Shown in pieces: positions 9,910-18,874 of a stretch of 64,000 nucleotides of DNA. Below the pieces are notes generated by a model. It was not told the origin of the DNA. It made no database searches and saw nothing but the letters and a program-made list of their open reading frames with translations. A program made the position numbers and the translations under genes. Numbering within the stretch: the stretch's first letter is position 1; every line of letters starts with the position of its first letter. This stretch comes from Parabacteroides sp. Lineage in GTDB: Bacteria > Bacteroidota > Bacteroidia > Bacteroidales > Tannerellaceae. The stretch lies in contig DXVO01000032.1 in NCBI GenBank assembly GCA_019417325.1, positions 124,001 through 188,000 of the forward strand, written 5' to 3'.

Positions 9910-10419
9910 ATGAAAAAGATAGGATTATTTTACGGAGGAGCAACAGCCAAAACGGGTGTTGTTGCCTTAAAAATACAGGAAACATTCGGAGAGAACCTGG
10001 TTGAACTCGTACAAGTGGAAAGCGCTGGCAGAAAAGAACTGGAAGCCTATGAGAATATCATAGCCGGTGTTTCCACCTGGTTTGACGGGGAATTACCCAC
10101 GTATTGGGACGAACTGCTTCCGGAGATAGAAGCTACCGACCTGAGTGGTAAAAAGGTGGCTATTTTCGGACTGGGCGACCAGAAGAATTATCCGGATAAC
10201 TTTGTAGACGGAATCGGCATTTTAGCCGATTCTTTCAGGAACAGCGGAGCAACACTTGTCGGGTTTACCTCTCCGGACGGTTATCTGTTCAACCAGTCGC
10301 GGGCTATAACAGACAATCACTTCACAGGGCTTGTCCTCGATATTGAAAACCAGTCCGACCTGACGGAAGAACGCGTCCTGAAATGGACTAAGCAACTGAA
10401 AAAAGAATTCGGATTGTAG
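9910..10419 (+). CDS. fldA: Flavodoxin
   Basis: 169 aa FMN electron carrier. The N-terminal FMN-phosphate loop reads LFYGGATAKTG, a slight variant of the common GSxTGxT. The 50s and 90s FMN loops are ISTW-type (AGVSTWFDGELPTYWD) and GLGDQKNYPDNFVDG. C-terminal TDERV-like helix is conserved. It starts 3 nt after the E1 stop and so is co-transcribed with the dehydrogenase operon, which suggests a redox link, although the complex itself reduces NAD+. Confidence 0.9.
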   Translation: MKKIGLFYGGATAKTGVVALKIQETFGENLVELVQVESAGRKELEAYENIIAGVSTWFDGELPTYWDELLPEIEATDLSGKKVAIFGLGDQKNYPDNFVDGIGILADSFRNSGATLVGFTSPDGYLFNQSRAITDNHFTGLVLDIENQSDLTEERVLKWTKQLKKEFGL

Positions 10420-10426
10420 CGGCCTA

Positions 10427-10541
10427 CCTGTGCGGAGCCTGTACTAACACTGTTGCGACACCCGCAATACTGCTGTTGCGATATCTGCATTACTACTGTT
10501 GCAGTTCCGCAACAGTACTATTCGCCCTACCGCAACAAACC
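10427..10541. repeat. Five 23-bp tandem near-palindromic units (TTGCG...CGCAA)
   Basis: Units start at 10427, 10450, 10473, 10496 and 10519, a strict 23-bp period. Most start CTGTTGCG and carry CGCAA about 10 nt later, so they are partly self-complementary. It lies between the convergent fldA and acyl-CoA synthetase genes. Confidence 0.75.
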
Positions 10542-10544
10542 GGC

Positions 10545-10600
10545 AAAAAAATGAGAGAAGGATGCTGCAAGATTATTTTGCTTCACCCTTCTCTCTTTCA
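10545..10600 (-). terminator. Rho-independent terminator of the acyl-CoA synthetase gene
   Basis: On the minus strand GAGAGAAGG pairs with CCTTCTCTC across a ~26-nt loop and is followed by ATTTTTTT. It begins just after the synthetase stop. The plus strand has only a weak T run, so it serves the minus gene mainly. Confidence 0.65.
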
Positions 10601-10629
10601 TCGAGTCTATTTTAAATCTAAGGAAAAAA

Positions 10630-12690
10630 TTATTTTTCTATCCGGATACGGGCATCTACCGCAAACAATCCGCGTTCGGTTGCCACCAACGGATTAATGT
10701 CCATTTCTTTAATTTCAGAAGCAAAACGGAGCAATGTAGACAATCGTACGATAATATCGGCATATTGCTGTTCGTCTATGCCACGCTGTCCACGTGTACC
10801 TTTAATAATCGGATAACCACGTAGCGAACGAATCATAGAATACGTTTCTTCATAGGACAAAGGCGATAAACCATACGAAACATCCTTCAACACTTCTACG
10901 AATATACCACCCAGACCGCATAATACAACATGTCCGAAACGTTCTTCGTATTTTGCACCCAGGAACAGTTCCTGCCCCTTCAACATCGGTTGTACCATTA
11001 TGGCTTTCACATCCGGCAAACGCATCATCCGTTCGTATTCGAAAGTAAGATGTTCTTCGCTACGGATATTCAATGCCACACCTCCGATGTCGCTCTTATG
11101 CACAGGACCTACCACTTTTGCCACAACAGGGAATTTCACCATCTTGGCAAAAGCAACCAGTTCGTCTATATTTGTGGAAGTAAGTTCTTCCACTACCGGA
11201 ATATTCGCCGCTTTCAACAGGATACGGACTTCTTCCGGAGCCAGATAACCGCTCGACGGAAGCCGGTCGATAATCCGTCTTACTTCCGGTACATCCACTC
11301 CATATAATTGAATATCCGAACTCATCGGTTTGGGCGTATTGAGTACGCGAGATAAGGCCGTACCTAATGTTACTTCATCCGAGAAGTTCACATGGCCTTT
11401 CTTTACGAAACTCTTCACCTCCGGTCCTGCCGTTACAATGGACGGAAGCACAGGGAAGATCGGTTTCTTGCATTCTTCCATCTTCTTATGGAGCACCTCA
11501 TACGTTTCGTATAACTTAACAAGGCCGGGGCTACCGAAAATAACCATCATCAGGTCTATTTCATCGAAACGGTTCTCGCAAAAGTCAATACATGTCGCCA
11601 GATGTTCCGGTGTTCCTGTCCCGATAATATCGATTGGATTGCCTACAGCGGCACCCGGATATAGCTTGGATTTGAGCTCGGCGGCAAGAGGACCTTCCAG
11701 ATTAGGCACATTCAACCGTCCTTTGGCTAGCGCATCGGCAAGCATAACCGCCGGACCTCCGGCATGGGTAATAATGGCACAATTCTTACCTTTTACTTCC
11801 TTCAGGGTAAAGATACTGGCAACAGTTGTCAGCTCCTCACGGCTGAAACAGCGTACGATACCGGCTTTACGGAAAAGAGCTTCCACGGCCGAATCGGAAC
11901 TGGCAATAGCTCCCGTATGGGAAGATGCGGCACGTTTTCCCACATCCGTACTGCCCGCTTTGATCGCTGCGATATGGCAACCTTTACGTATCAGGGAAGA
12001 AGCATGATAAAGTAACTTATCCGGATTCTTGATCTGTTCGATATAAAGCATCTTTATCTTGGAATCGAGGATGGGATCAAAATTACGGTCCATATATTCA
12101 ATCACATCTTCCACACCCGTCTGCTTGGAGTTTCCGACAGACCATACGGAAGAAAAGCGCAATCCTTTGGTCAATGCGGATTCTATGATGAACAGGGCGG
12201 TTCCCCCCGAACTGGAAATGAAATCCACCCCATCGGCATGAAATTCCGGTATCGGTTGGGTAAATACTCCGTGATAGTTCATATTCATTAAGCCGATACA
12301 GTTCGGACCAATCAATGTGGCACCTGCCTCATTGATGCTTTTCAGCATTTGGTCTTCAAGGATGGCACCTTCATGTGTTTCCTCTCCGAAACCGGCGGAA
12401 ACCACAATAAATGCCTTCACATTCTTCTGCTTGGCCAATATATCTACAGCTTCAGGACATGCCGGGCCGGGGATGGAGATAATTGCCAGCTCTGTATCCG
12501 GCACATCATTTACGGAACGGTAAGATTTCAAACCTTGCACTTCGTCTTCTTTGGCGTTGACTACATACAGGTCTCCTTTATACTTTCCATCCAGCAGGTT
12601 ACGGACCAGACGTCCACCCGGTTTGTGGACATTATTAGAGCCACCTACAACAACTATACTCTGGGGATTGATTAGTTCTCGGCAAATCAT
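10630..12690 (-). CDS. NDP-forming acyl-CoA (acetyl-CoA) synthetase, fused alpha-beta
   Basis: 686 aa. Makes ATP/GTP from acyl-CoA and ADP/GDP, or the reverse. The N-terminal CoA-binding Rossmann domain (VVVGGSNNVHKPGG) and succinyl-CoA-ligase-like domains are followed by AASSHTGAIASSD, which contains the phosphohistidine. The C-terminal ~230 residues are an ATP-grasp domain (FPVVAKVVGPVHKSDIGGV, VLCGLGGIFVEVLKD). The fused alpha-beta layout is usual in bacteria. A promoter lies 34 nt upstream. Acetate and branched-chain acids are both possible substrates. Confidence 0.88.
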   Translation of the reverse strand: MICRELINPQSIVVVGGSNNVHKPGGRLVRNLLDGKYKGDLYVVNAKEDEVQGLKSYRSVNDVPDTELAIISIPGPACPEAVDILAKQKNVKAFIVVSAGFGEETHEGAILEDQMLKSINEAGATLIGPNCIGLMNMNYHGVFTQPIPEFHADGVDFISSSGGTALFIIESALTKGLRFSSVWSVGNSKQTGVEDVIEYMDRNFDPILDSKIKMLYIEQIKNPDKLLYHASSLIRKGCHIAAIKAGSTDVGKRAASSHTGAIASSDSAVEALFRKAGIVRCFSREELTTVASIFTLKEVKGKNCAIITHAGGPAVMLADALAKGRLNVPNLEGPLAAELKSKLYPGAAVGNPIDIIGTGTPEHLATCIDFCENRFDEIDLMMVIFGSPGLVKLYETYEVLHKKMEECKKPIFPVLPSIVTAGPEVKSFVKKGHVNFSDEVTLGTALSRVLNTPKPMSSDIQLYGVDVPEVRRIIDRLPSSGYLAPEEVRILLKAANIPVVEELTSTNIDELVAFAKMVKFPVVAKVVGPVHKSDIGGVALNIRSEEHLTFEYERMMRLPDVKAIMVQPMLKGQELFLGAKYEERFGHVVLCGLGGIFVEVLKDVSYGLSPLSYEETYSMIRSLRGYPIIKGTRGQRGIDEQQYADIIVRLSTLLRFASEIKEMDINPLVATERGLFAVDARIRIEK

Positions 12691-12724
12691 AACATTTTGA
12701 TTAGTTTATAACAATGATTGGGAG

Positions 12725-12755
12725 CAAATTTAGTCTATTTATCGTATTATACAAG
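12725..12755 (-). promoter_or_regulatory. Bacteroidetes-type promoter of the acyl-CoA synthetase gene
   Basis: Minus strand: TAAATTTG (-7 box, 12725-12732) with CTTG 19 nt upstream (12752-12755), close to the TTTG -33 box. The start codon is 34 nt downstream. Confidence 0.6.
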
Positions 12756-12770
12756 AGTTGCACACCGTTT

Positions 12771-13529
12771 TTATTTACATTTTGCACATTCTTGCTGCAA
12801 CCAGCCGCACCATTCTTCCATTCCGTTTCCTTTGGTGGCCGAGACCTCAAAAACCTGCAAATGATGATTTACCTTCAACGCATTTTCGCGCAACAGTTTC
12901 ACATCCGTATCCAGATAAGGGGCCAGGTCTGTTTTGTTGATAATACAAACGTCCGCTTCCACGAACATATGGGGATATTTCAAAGGCTTGTCGTCTCCCT
13001 CGGTAGTGCTGACAATAACCACTTTTTTCGCTTCACCCAAATCGAACATGGCAGGGCACACCAGATTTCCCACATTCTCGATAAAAAGAATCCCTCCATC
13101 CGAAGGAGCAAGGTGCTTAACCGCATGATTTACCATATCCGCTTCCAGATGGCACCCGGTTCCGGTGTTTACCTGGAAAACGGGAATCTGAAGGGCCGCA
13201 ATACGGTCTGCATCATTGGAAGTCTGCTGGTCGCCCTCTATTACATATAAAGGCATTTTATCTTTCAGCCGGCGTACCGTTTCTTCCAGCAAGGAAGTTT
13301 TGCCGGAACCCGGCGAACTCATCAGGTTCAGGCAGAAAATATTCTTTGCTTCAAAATAGCCCCGGTTTCGTTCCGCCAGCAGATTGTTACGTTGAAGTAT
13401 ATCCTGTTCCAGATTGATTACTCTACTTTCATCATGGGTATGATGGTGATGTTCATGAGCATGGTGGTGTTCGTGTCCGTGTTCATGGTCGTGATGATGG
13501 TGCTCTCCGCACCCGCAAGTTCCACACAT
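12771..13529 (-). CDS. hypB: Hydrogenase nickel insertion GTPase HypB
   Basis: GTPase that loads Ni2+ into the [NiFe] hydrogenase large subunit with HypA. The start at 13529 gives the typical N-terminal metal motif MCGTCGCG, followed by a His-rich nickel-storage tail of about 25 residues (mostly HH/EH/DH). Next come the Walker A SSPGSGKTSLLEE, EGDQQTSND, and the IINKTDLAPY guanine-specificity motif. The frame extends two codons upstream, but the CxxCxC motif fixes the start. Last gene of the minus-strand hypF-hypA-hypB operon. Confidence 0.95.
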   Translation of the reverse strand: MCGTCGCGEHHHHDHEHGHEHHHAHEHHHHTHDESRVINLEQDILQRNNLLAERNRGYFEAKNIFCLNLMSSPGSGKTSLLEETVRRLKDKMPLYVIEGDQQTSNDADRIAALQIPVFQVNTGTGCHLEADMVNHAVKHLAPSDGGILFIENVGNLVCPAMFDLGEAKKVVIVSTTEGDDKPLKYPHMFVEADVCIINKTDLAPYLDTDVKLLRENALKVNHHLQVFEVSATKGNGMEEWCGWLQQECAKCK

Positions 13530-13574
13530 AAGCATTTGTTTTTAATGAAAGCGGACCTGTATCCGCTTGTCCTT

Positions 13575-13916
13575 TTATTTTATAACAATCGATTTTATTC
13601 TCAGTTCTTTCCCTTTTAAGATTTTAACAAAGTAAGAGTTGCATCCGGGGCATGAAGCGTATAATGTCTCGAGTGGAAACGTCGTTCCGCAATCGGCACA
13701 CTGCCCCTCTCCTTTTATATAATGGCGAACGATCCGGGCTTGTTCCAGCATCGTTCCTTTGACAGCACTTTCCAGGGCGAACTCCAAGGTCTGTATCTCT
13801 ACCCCCGACAGATAACCGATTTCCAGTTCCACTTCTTCAATGCAATCCGACTGATGACTGCGGGCTTGCTGTTCGGCAAGTTCCACGATACTTTGTGCGA
13901 TAGACAGTTCATGCAT
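13575..13916 (-). CDS. hypA: Hydrogenase nickel metallochaperone HypA
   Basis: 113 aa. Starts MHELSIAQSIV, with the conserved MHE nickel-binding N-terminus. It has a C-terminal zinc ribbon, CADCGTTFP then CPGC (about residues 73-94). Delivers Ni2+ with HypB. It begins 12 nt after the hypF stop and ends 45 nt before hypB. Confidence 0.95.
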   Translation of the reverse strand: MHELSIAQSIVELAEQQARSHQSDCIEEVELEIGYLSGVEIQTLEFALESAVKGTMLEQARIVRHYIKGEGQCADCGTTFPLETLYASCPGCNSYFVKILKGKELRIKSIVIK

Positions 13917-13928
13917 ACTTATTCATTT

Positions 13929-16217
13929 TTACTTCTGTAAAACTTCTTGCCGGGAGGCGGCAACAGCCAGTTGACCGGCGGAAATCCCCCCGTCATTACA
14001 GGGAATACGTCCCGGCAGGTAACACGTTATCCGTTCTTTAGCTAACAACTGCAGCAACTGTTCCGACAGGCGCTTATTTTGAAAACAGCCCCCCGACAGT
14101 ACAACAGTCGAAATGCCGGTTTGTTCCTTCTGCTGCCTGATACATTCAACCAGTGCGGATGCGATTGTATTATGGAAAGAGGCGGAAATTCTGGCGATAG
14201 GTATCCCCTCCGCCAATTCTTCCAGCATGGTATCGAATGCAGGACGGAAGGAGATATATCCATTTTCAATCCGTACCGGATAATGTAGAGACAACTCCCC
14301 GGAAGCTGTTTGCTCCAACCGTACCGGCGCTTCCGCCTGATGGGTGGAAATATCGCAGATAGATAAAAGAGAAGCCACCGCATCAAATAAACGTCCGGCA
14401 CTGGAGGTATAGGGCGTATTTATTCCTTTTTCCATCATAGCCAAAAGCATTTCGATCTTCTGCCTTCCTATCCTTTCTATAAATCCCGCGGGGAAAGGAA
14501 TATGCTTTCCATAATAATGCCAAAGGCAGGCAACTGCCATACGCCAAGGTTCGACGGATGCTTTATCGCCACCGGGCAAAGGAATGTATTCGAAATGTAA
14601 TAAACGGCGATAGGAACGGCGGTCGCAAAGGAAAAGCTCCCCACCCCAGACTTTGCCGTCGTCACCCAGCCCCGTGCCATCCAATACCCAGGCAAGCACC
14701 GGTGCATGCAAACCGTATTCCAACATACAAGCCGCAGCATGTGCATGGTGATGTTGCACTTTTAGCAGAGGCAGATTCATCTCCGCAGCCCAGCGCTCCG
14801 CTTCACGGGAAGAGAGATAATCGGGATGGAGGTCGCACACCAACTGTTTCGGGGTAAAGCGGAACAGATGGCGGAAACGGTTCAACGACTCTGTATAGAA
14901 ATCGAAAGTTTCCCAGTTCTTTAAATCTCCTATATACTGGCTTTGCAGGATCGTATCCCCTTTGCCAAGAGCAAACGTATTGACCTTTTCCGCACCAAAA
15001 GCCAAAATACCTTCTACCGGAATATCTGCAAAAAAAGGTTCGGGGACATATCCTCTGGAGCGCCTTATCAGGCAAGGCTGGTTTCCGCAAACCTGCAAAA
15101 CCGAATCATCCACCCGGTTATGGATTTCCCTGTTATGGTGTAGCAGCAAGGCTACCTTTCCGGACAGTTCCTTTTCTGCTTCTTCGGGAGAGATGGCTAT
15201 GGGCAATTCGCTCAAATTCCCGCTGGTCATCACCAATGCCGGCGTATCCGTTTGTTCAAACCAATCAGAATGGATAGGCATATAAGGCAGCATACACCCT
15301 AATGTCCGCATATCCGGATTAATACCGGAAGCCAGGGACCGGCGTTGTTTCAGCAATACAATCGGACGTCTCCACGACAGCAGACTTTCTTCTTCTGTCG
15401 AATTAACCCGGGCATACTCTTTCAGATGTTCCATATCCCGGAACATCACAGCAAAAGGTTTGTTATCCCGCATCTTGATTTGGCGCAGGCGGGATACGGC
15501 AACTTCATTGGTTGCATCACAAATCAAATGATACCCGCCGATACCTTTAGCGGCTATCACTTCCCCTTCGGCAATCAAGCGGGCGGTAAGAGGCAGCAAC
15601 CGGGAATAGTCCGTTATATATACATTATTATATAGCGCATAGTAAAAAGGTCCGCAATGATTGCAGGCAACAGGCTGTGCATGAAACCTGCGGTCCGATA
15701 CATCCGTGTATTCCTTCCTGCAATCCGGGCACATGGCAAAATCCGTCATAGTCGTACGGTTTCTGTCGTACGGCAAATCACGGATGATTGAAAAGCGGGG
15801 ACCGCAATGTGTACAGTTGATAAAAGGATAATGAATGCGGTGGGGTTGTGTTTTATGGTCGGACATACATTCCGGGCAAACGGCTATATCCGGTGCTACC
15901 TGTGTAATCTCATCCGATTCCGAACGGCTCGGGGTAATCCTGAAATCCGGATAAAAGGATGCATCTCCTTTTTCTTTAGAGATTTCTATCCGGTGGATAC
16001 AAGCAACGGGAGGATGTTCCCTGTTAATCCGTGAAATAAAAGTGTCCTGCTGTTGCGGAGTAAGAATTGCCCGGATGCAAACCCCGTTGTTCCGGTTGTC
16101 CACCTCGCCTTTTATTTCCATCTCATTTGCAATCCGGTAAATAAACGGACGAAACCCTACACCCTGCACTAAACCGTAAATGGTCAAAACCGTTATATCA
16201 ACTCCTGCAGGTTCCAT
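13929..16217 (-). CDS. hypF: Carbamoyltransferase HypF (CN ligand synthesis for [NiFe] site)
   Basis: About 762 aa. Transfers the carbamoyl group from carbamoyl phosphate to the HypE C-terminal cysteine. Domains in order: acylphosphatase (GLVQGVGFRPFIYRIA), two CxxC zinc-finger pairs (CPECMSDH, CTHCGPRF, CPDCRKEY, CNHCGPFYY), a YrdC-like domain (IAAKGIGGYHLICDA), and a Kae1/TobZ-like domain with the metal-binding VQHHHAHAAACMLEYG. The start at 16217 is preferred over the longer frame because a well-formed promoter overlaps the upstream codons. Heads the hypFAB operon. Confidence 0.93.
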   Translation of the reverse strand: MEPAGVDITVLTIYGLVQGVGFRPFIYRIANEMEIKGEVDNRNNGVCIRAILTPQQQDTFISRINREHPPVACIHRIEISKEKGDASFYPDFRITPSRSESDEITQVAPDIAVCPECMSDHKTQPHRIHYPFINCTHCGPRFSIIRDLPYDRNRTTMTDFAMCPDCRKEYTDVSDRRFHAQPVACNHCGPFYYALYNNVYITDYSRLLPLTARLIAEGEVIAAKGIGGYHLICDATNEVAVSRLRQIKMRDNKPFAVMFRDMEHLKEYARVNSTEEESLLSWRRPIVLLKQRRSLASGINPDMRTLGCMLPYMPIHSDWFEQTDTPALVMTSGNLSELPIAISPEEAEKELSGKVALLLHHNREIHNRVDDSVLQVCGNQPCLIRRSRGYVPEPFFADIPVEGILAFGAEKVNTFALGKGDTILQSQYIGDLKNWETFDFYTESLNRFRHLFRFTPKQLVCDLHPDYLSSREAERWAAEMNLPLLKVQHHHAHAAACMLEYGLHAPVLAWVLDGTGLGDDGKVWGGELFLCDRRSYRRLLHFEYIPLPGGDKASVEPWRMAVACLWHYYGKHIPFPAGFIERIGRQKIEMLLAMMEKGINTPYTSSAGRLFDAVASLLSICDISTHQAEAPVRLEQTASGELSLHYPVRIENGYISFRPAFDTMLEELAEGIPIARISASFHNTIASALVECIRQQKEQTGISTVVLSGGCFQNKRLSEQLLQLLAKERITCYLPGRIPCNDGGISAGQLAVAASRQEVLQK

Positions 16218-16238
16218 ACGTGTATTTTTGCTTTTCGA

Positions 16239-16270
16239 CAAATATAGGTGCTTTATTCAGAATAAACAAA
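16239..16270 (-). promoter_or_regulatory. hypFAB promoter
   Basis: Minus strand: perfect TTTG (-33, 16267-16270) and TATATTTG (-7, 16239-16246) separated by 20 nt, the textbook Bacteroides sigma-ABfr spacing. Transcription would start near 16230, giving a very short leader to the ATG at 16217; this decides the hypF start. Confidence 0.75.
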
Positions 16271-16281
16271 AACAGCACAAT

Positions 16282-16298
16282 GGCTATTTTCTATAGCC
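16282..16298. promoter_or_regulatory. Inverted repeat in the hypF-hypC divergent region (possible operator)
   Basis: GGCTAT and ATAGCC (6-bp arms, 5-nt loop) lie 12 bp upstream of the hypF -33 box and between two divergent promoters. The position suits a shared regulator site; no regulator can be named. Confidence 0.3.
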
Positions 16299-16372
16299 GG
16301 GATAAATTAAATCTATAACCATTATAAATATTTTATGTATGATATATTACAACTCTTTCGGAACATAATCCC

Positions 16373-16380
16373 TACTTTTG
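16373..16380 (+). promoter_or_regulatory. hypC-hya operon promoter (-7 box)
   Basis: TACTTTTG matches TAnnTTTG and sits 38 nt before the hypC ATG. No clear TTTG -33 box is present, which may mean an activator is needed. Confidence 0.55.
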
Positions 16381-16417
16381 AGGTTAGATAAATATAACAT
16401 TTATTTTATTAATTAAT

Positions 16418-16648
16418 ATGTGTCTGGCAATACCGGGGAAAATACTGAACATCGACCGCTCCGAACCGGAGCTTACAATGGCAAAAGTGGATTTCGGAGG
16501 AATTACAAAGAATATCTGCATCCAGTGGGTAGATGCGTCCATAGGCGATTATATACTGGCGCATGCCGGCATGGCAATTTCCGTAATTGATGCGGAAGTT
16601 GCAGCAGAAACACTAAAAGACTTAAAGCAGTTGACAATTGACAGTTGA
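16418..16648 (+). CDS. hypC: Hydrogenase assembly chaperone HypC
   Basis: 76 aa. Starts MCLAIPGKIL; the Met-Cys N-terminus holds the Cys that binds the Fe(CN)2CO unit with HypD and then escorts the large subunit. OB-fold ending with AHAGMAISVIDAEVA. The last codons (QLTIDS) are formed by the TTGACAATTGACAGTTGATA repeat that also marks the hypD-hypE gap. First gene of the plus-strand hypCDE-hya operon. Confidence 0.95.
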   Translation: MCLAIPGKILNIDRSEPELTMAKVDFGGITKNICIQWVDASIGDYILAHAGMAISVIDAEVAAETLKDLKQLTIDS

Positions 16649-16649
16649 T

Positions 16650-17729
16650 ATGAGGTATATCGACGAATATAGGAACAAAGAGCACGTAGAAGTACTCGTC
16701 CGGTCTATCCGGCAAGCAGTGACTCGTCCCTGGCACATCATGGAGATATGCGGCGGACAAACCCATGCCATTGCCCGCTACCGGCTGGAAGAGATGTTGC
16801 CTGAAACCGTTAAGCTGCTTCATGGCCCGGGTTGTCCGGTTTGCGTTACCCCCGTCGAAATAATAGACCGGGCATTGGAACTGGCAAAACGTCCGGATAT
16901 AATTCTTGCTTCTTTCGGTGATATGATGCGCGTCCCCGGAAGCCGGGAAGACCTTTTACAGGTAAAAGCACATGGAGCGGATATCCGCATGTTGTATTCC
17001 CCTTTGGATGCCGTGGAACTTGCCGCCAATAATCCGGCGAAAGAAATTGTATTCTTTGCCATCGGCTTCGAGACAACAGCCCCTGTGCATCTAATGGCTT
17101 TGAAAGAAGCAAAGCGCCGAAAGCTGACCAACTTCTCCCTGCTTACTTCCCTATTCACCGTTCCTCCGGCAATAGCAACAATCCTCTCCGACCCGGATAA
17201 TAAGGTGGACGGATTTCTTACCGCAGGTCATGTCTGCGCCATCACCGGAAATAAAGCCTATCATTACTTGGCAGAAAAATATAAAACCCCTATGGTAGTC
17301 ACCGGCTTCGAGCCGATAGACCTGCTATATGGCATCTATCGTTGCATCCTCCAACTGGAAACCGGAACTTACCTGGTAGAGAATGCTTATAAACGGGCCG
17401 TACCGGAAAACGGAAATCCGGCAGCTTACGCATTAATGGAAGAAGTGCTGGAACCCTACGACCAGGAATGGCGGGGTATCGGCTGTATTCCACAGAGCGG
17501 CTTGCGTCTGAAAGAGGCTTATGCCGGTTATTCTGCCGAACGGAAATTTACTTTCCAAACAAGTAAGGCGGAACTTTCATCCGAATGCATAGCCGGCAAA
17601 ATTATGCGAGGAACAAAACAGCCGTCCGACTGTCCTTTCTTCGGAACCCGTTGTACCCCGGAACATCCGGTAGGTGCACCGATGGTATCCTCGGAAGGGG
17701 TCTGTGCGGCATACTATAAATATAGTTGA
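16650..17729 (+). CDS. hypD: Hydrogenase Fe(CN)2CO assembly protein HypD
   Basis: About 359 aa. Scaffold on which the Fe(CN)2CO cofactor is built with HypC and HypE. It has the conserved segments ICGGQTHAI, HGPGCPVC, and AGFET-type (AIGFETTAPVH), plus a C-terminal [4Fe-4S] cysteine set (CIAGKIMRG, CPFFGTRCTPE, GVCAAYYKY). The ATG at 16650, one base past the hypC stop, is the start; an upstream TTG lies inside hypC. Confidence 0.95.
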   Translation: MRYIDEYRNKEHVEVLVRSIRQAVTRPWHIMEICGGQTHAIARYRLEEMLPETVKLLHGPGCPVCVTPVEIIDRALELAKRPDIILASFGDMMRVPGSREDLLQVKAHGADIRMLYSPLDAVELAANNPAKEIVFFAIGFETTAPVHLMALKEAKRRKLTNFSLLTSLFTVPPAIATILSDPDNKVDGFLTAGHVCAITGNKAYHYLAEKYKTPMVVTGFEPIDLLYGIYRCILQLETGTYLVENAYKRAVPENGNPAAYALMEEVLEPYDQEWRGIGCIPQSGLRLKEAYAGYSAERKFTFQTSKAELSSECIAGKIMRGTKQPSDCPFFGTRCTPEHPVGAPMVSSEGVCAAYYKYS

Positions 17730-17803
17730 CAGTTGATAAGTGACAGTTGACAGTTTTAAAAAGAGCTATCAATTGTCACTTATCAATTGTCAACTGTCAA
17801 TTA
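17724..17803. repeat. Long inverted repeat between hypD and hypE
   Basis: The left arm 17726-17753 (units TTGACAGTTGATAAG and TGACAGTTGACAG) is complementary, with small gaps, to the right arm 17767-17803 built of ATTGTCACTTATCAATTG and TCAACTGTCAATT. It could form a long mRNA hairpin inside the operon. A single copy of the unit also spans the hypC/hypD junction (16628-16652). Confidence 0.7.
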
Positions 17804-17810
17804 AATTGTT

Positions 17811-18848
17811 ATGAACTTGAATTGTCCTATCCCTCTCTCCGATTCGGACTGTGTGTTGATGGCACATGGCGGCGGAGGCAGGTTGACCCATGAATTGATA
17901 AGCAGTATCTTTTACCCTGCTTTCCGTAACCCGTTGCTGGAACAGGACCACGACGGATGTGTATTTCCGGTAGAAGCCGGAAGGATGGCATATTCCACCG
18001 ACTCATTCGTAGTGGAACCTATCTTCTTTCCGGGCGGGGATATCGGAGATTTGGCAGTGAATGGTACGGTAAACGATTTGGCTTGTTGCGGTGCACGTCC
18101 GTTATACCTGACAGCCGGTTTTATCCTGGAAGAAGGATTACCGCTTGCCGACCTCAGACGGGTAGTCCAATCCATGAAGACCGCCGCCGAACATGCCGGA
18201 ATACAGATTGTAGCCGGTGATACCAAAGTGGTGGAACGGGGCAAATGCGATAAATTATACATTAACACAAGCGGTATAGGCAGGATTCCGGAAGGTATCC
18301 GGATAGCCCCTTCCCGTGCTAAAGAAGGAGATGTGGTAATTTGCAGCGGACCTATCGGAGTACACGGAATCACCATCCTCTCCGCCCGCGAAAGCCTCGG
18401 TTTCGAAACAAACCTGAAAAGTGATACGGCATCCTTAAACAATATGATTGGCTGCTTGTTGGAAGTTATAAAGGACATTCATGTTTTACGCGACCCTACA
18501 CGGGGAGGCGTAAGCGGGACGCTGAACGAGATAGCACATGCCGCCAACGTTGAAATCGTATTGGATGAAGCCAGCCTGCCCCTGCCGGACGCTGTCAGAG
18601 GCGCCTCGGAGATTCTGGGTCTGGACCCGCTATATATCGCAAACGAAGGGCTCGTTCTGGTGATATTGCCCGAACCGCTTGCCGGTCAGGCATTAGCTGT
18701 TATGCACCGATTCCCGGAAGGACAACAGGCAACCGTTATCGGCCGGATTGAACAAACAGGCAAATCCATCGTCAAGATGAAGACGCTATACGGGAACCAC
18801 CGCATTGTAGACATGCTGAGTGGCGAACAATTACCCAGAATCTGTTAG
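17811..18848 (+). CDS. hypE: Hydrogenase CN-ligand synthase HypE
   Basis: 345 aa PurM/ThiL-fold ATPase that dehydrates its carbamoylated C-terminal Cys to a thiocyanate. The sequence ends PRIC, the invariant carbamoyl-acceptor tail. N-terminal HGGGGRLTHELI and YSTDSFVV plus GDIGDLAVNGTVND form the ATP/Mg site. It lies after a large inverted repeat and 26 nt before hyaA. Confidence 0.95.
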   Translation: MNLNCPIPLSDSDCVLMAHGGGGRLTHELISSIFYPAFRNPLLEQDHDGCVFPVEAGRMAYSTDSFVVEPIFFPGGDIGDLAVNGTVNDLACCGARPLYLTAGFILEEGLPLADLRRVVQSMKTAAEHAGIQIVAGDTKVVERGKCDKLYINTSGIGRIPEGIRIAPSRAKEGDVVICSGPIGVHGITILSARESLGFETNLKSDTASLNNMIGCLLEVIKDIHVLRDPTRGGVSGTLNEIAHAANVEIVLDEASLPLPDAVRGASEILGLDPLYIANEGLVLVILPEPLAGQALAVMHRFPEGQQATVIGRIEQTGKSIVKMKTLYGNHRIVDMLSGEQLPRIC

Positions 18849-18874
18849 AAGAACGACATTAAGTAATAAAAGAT

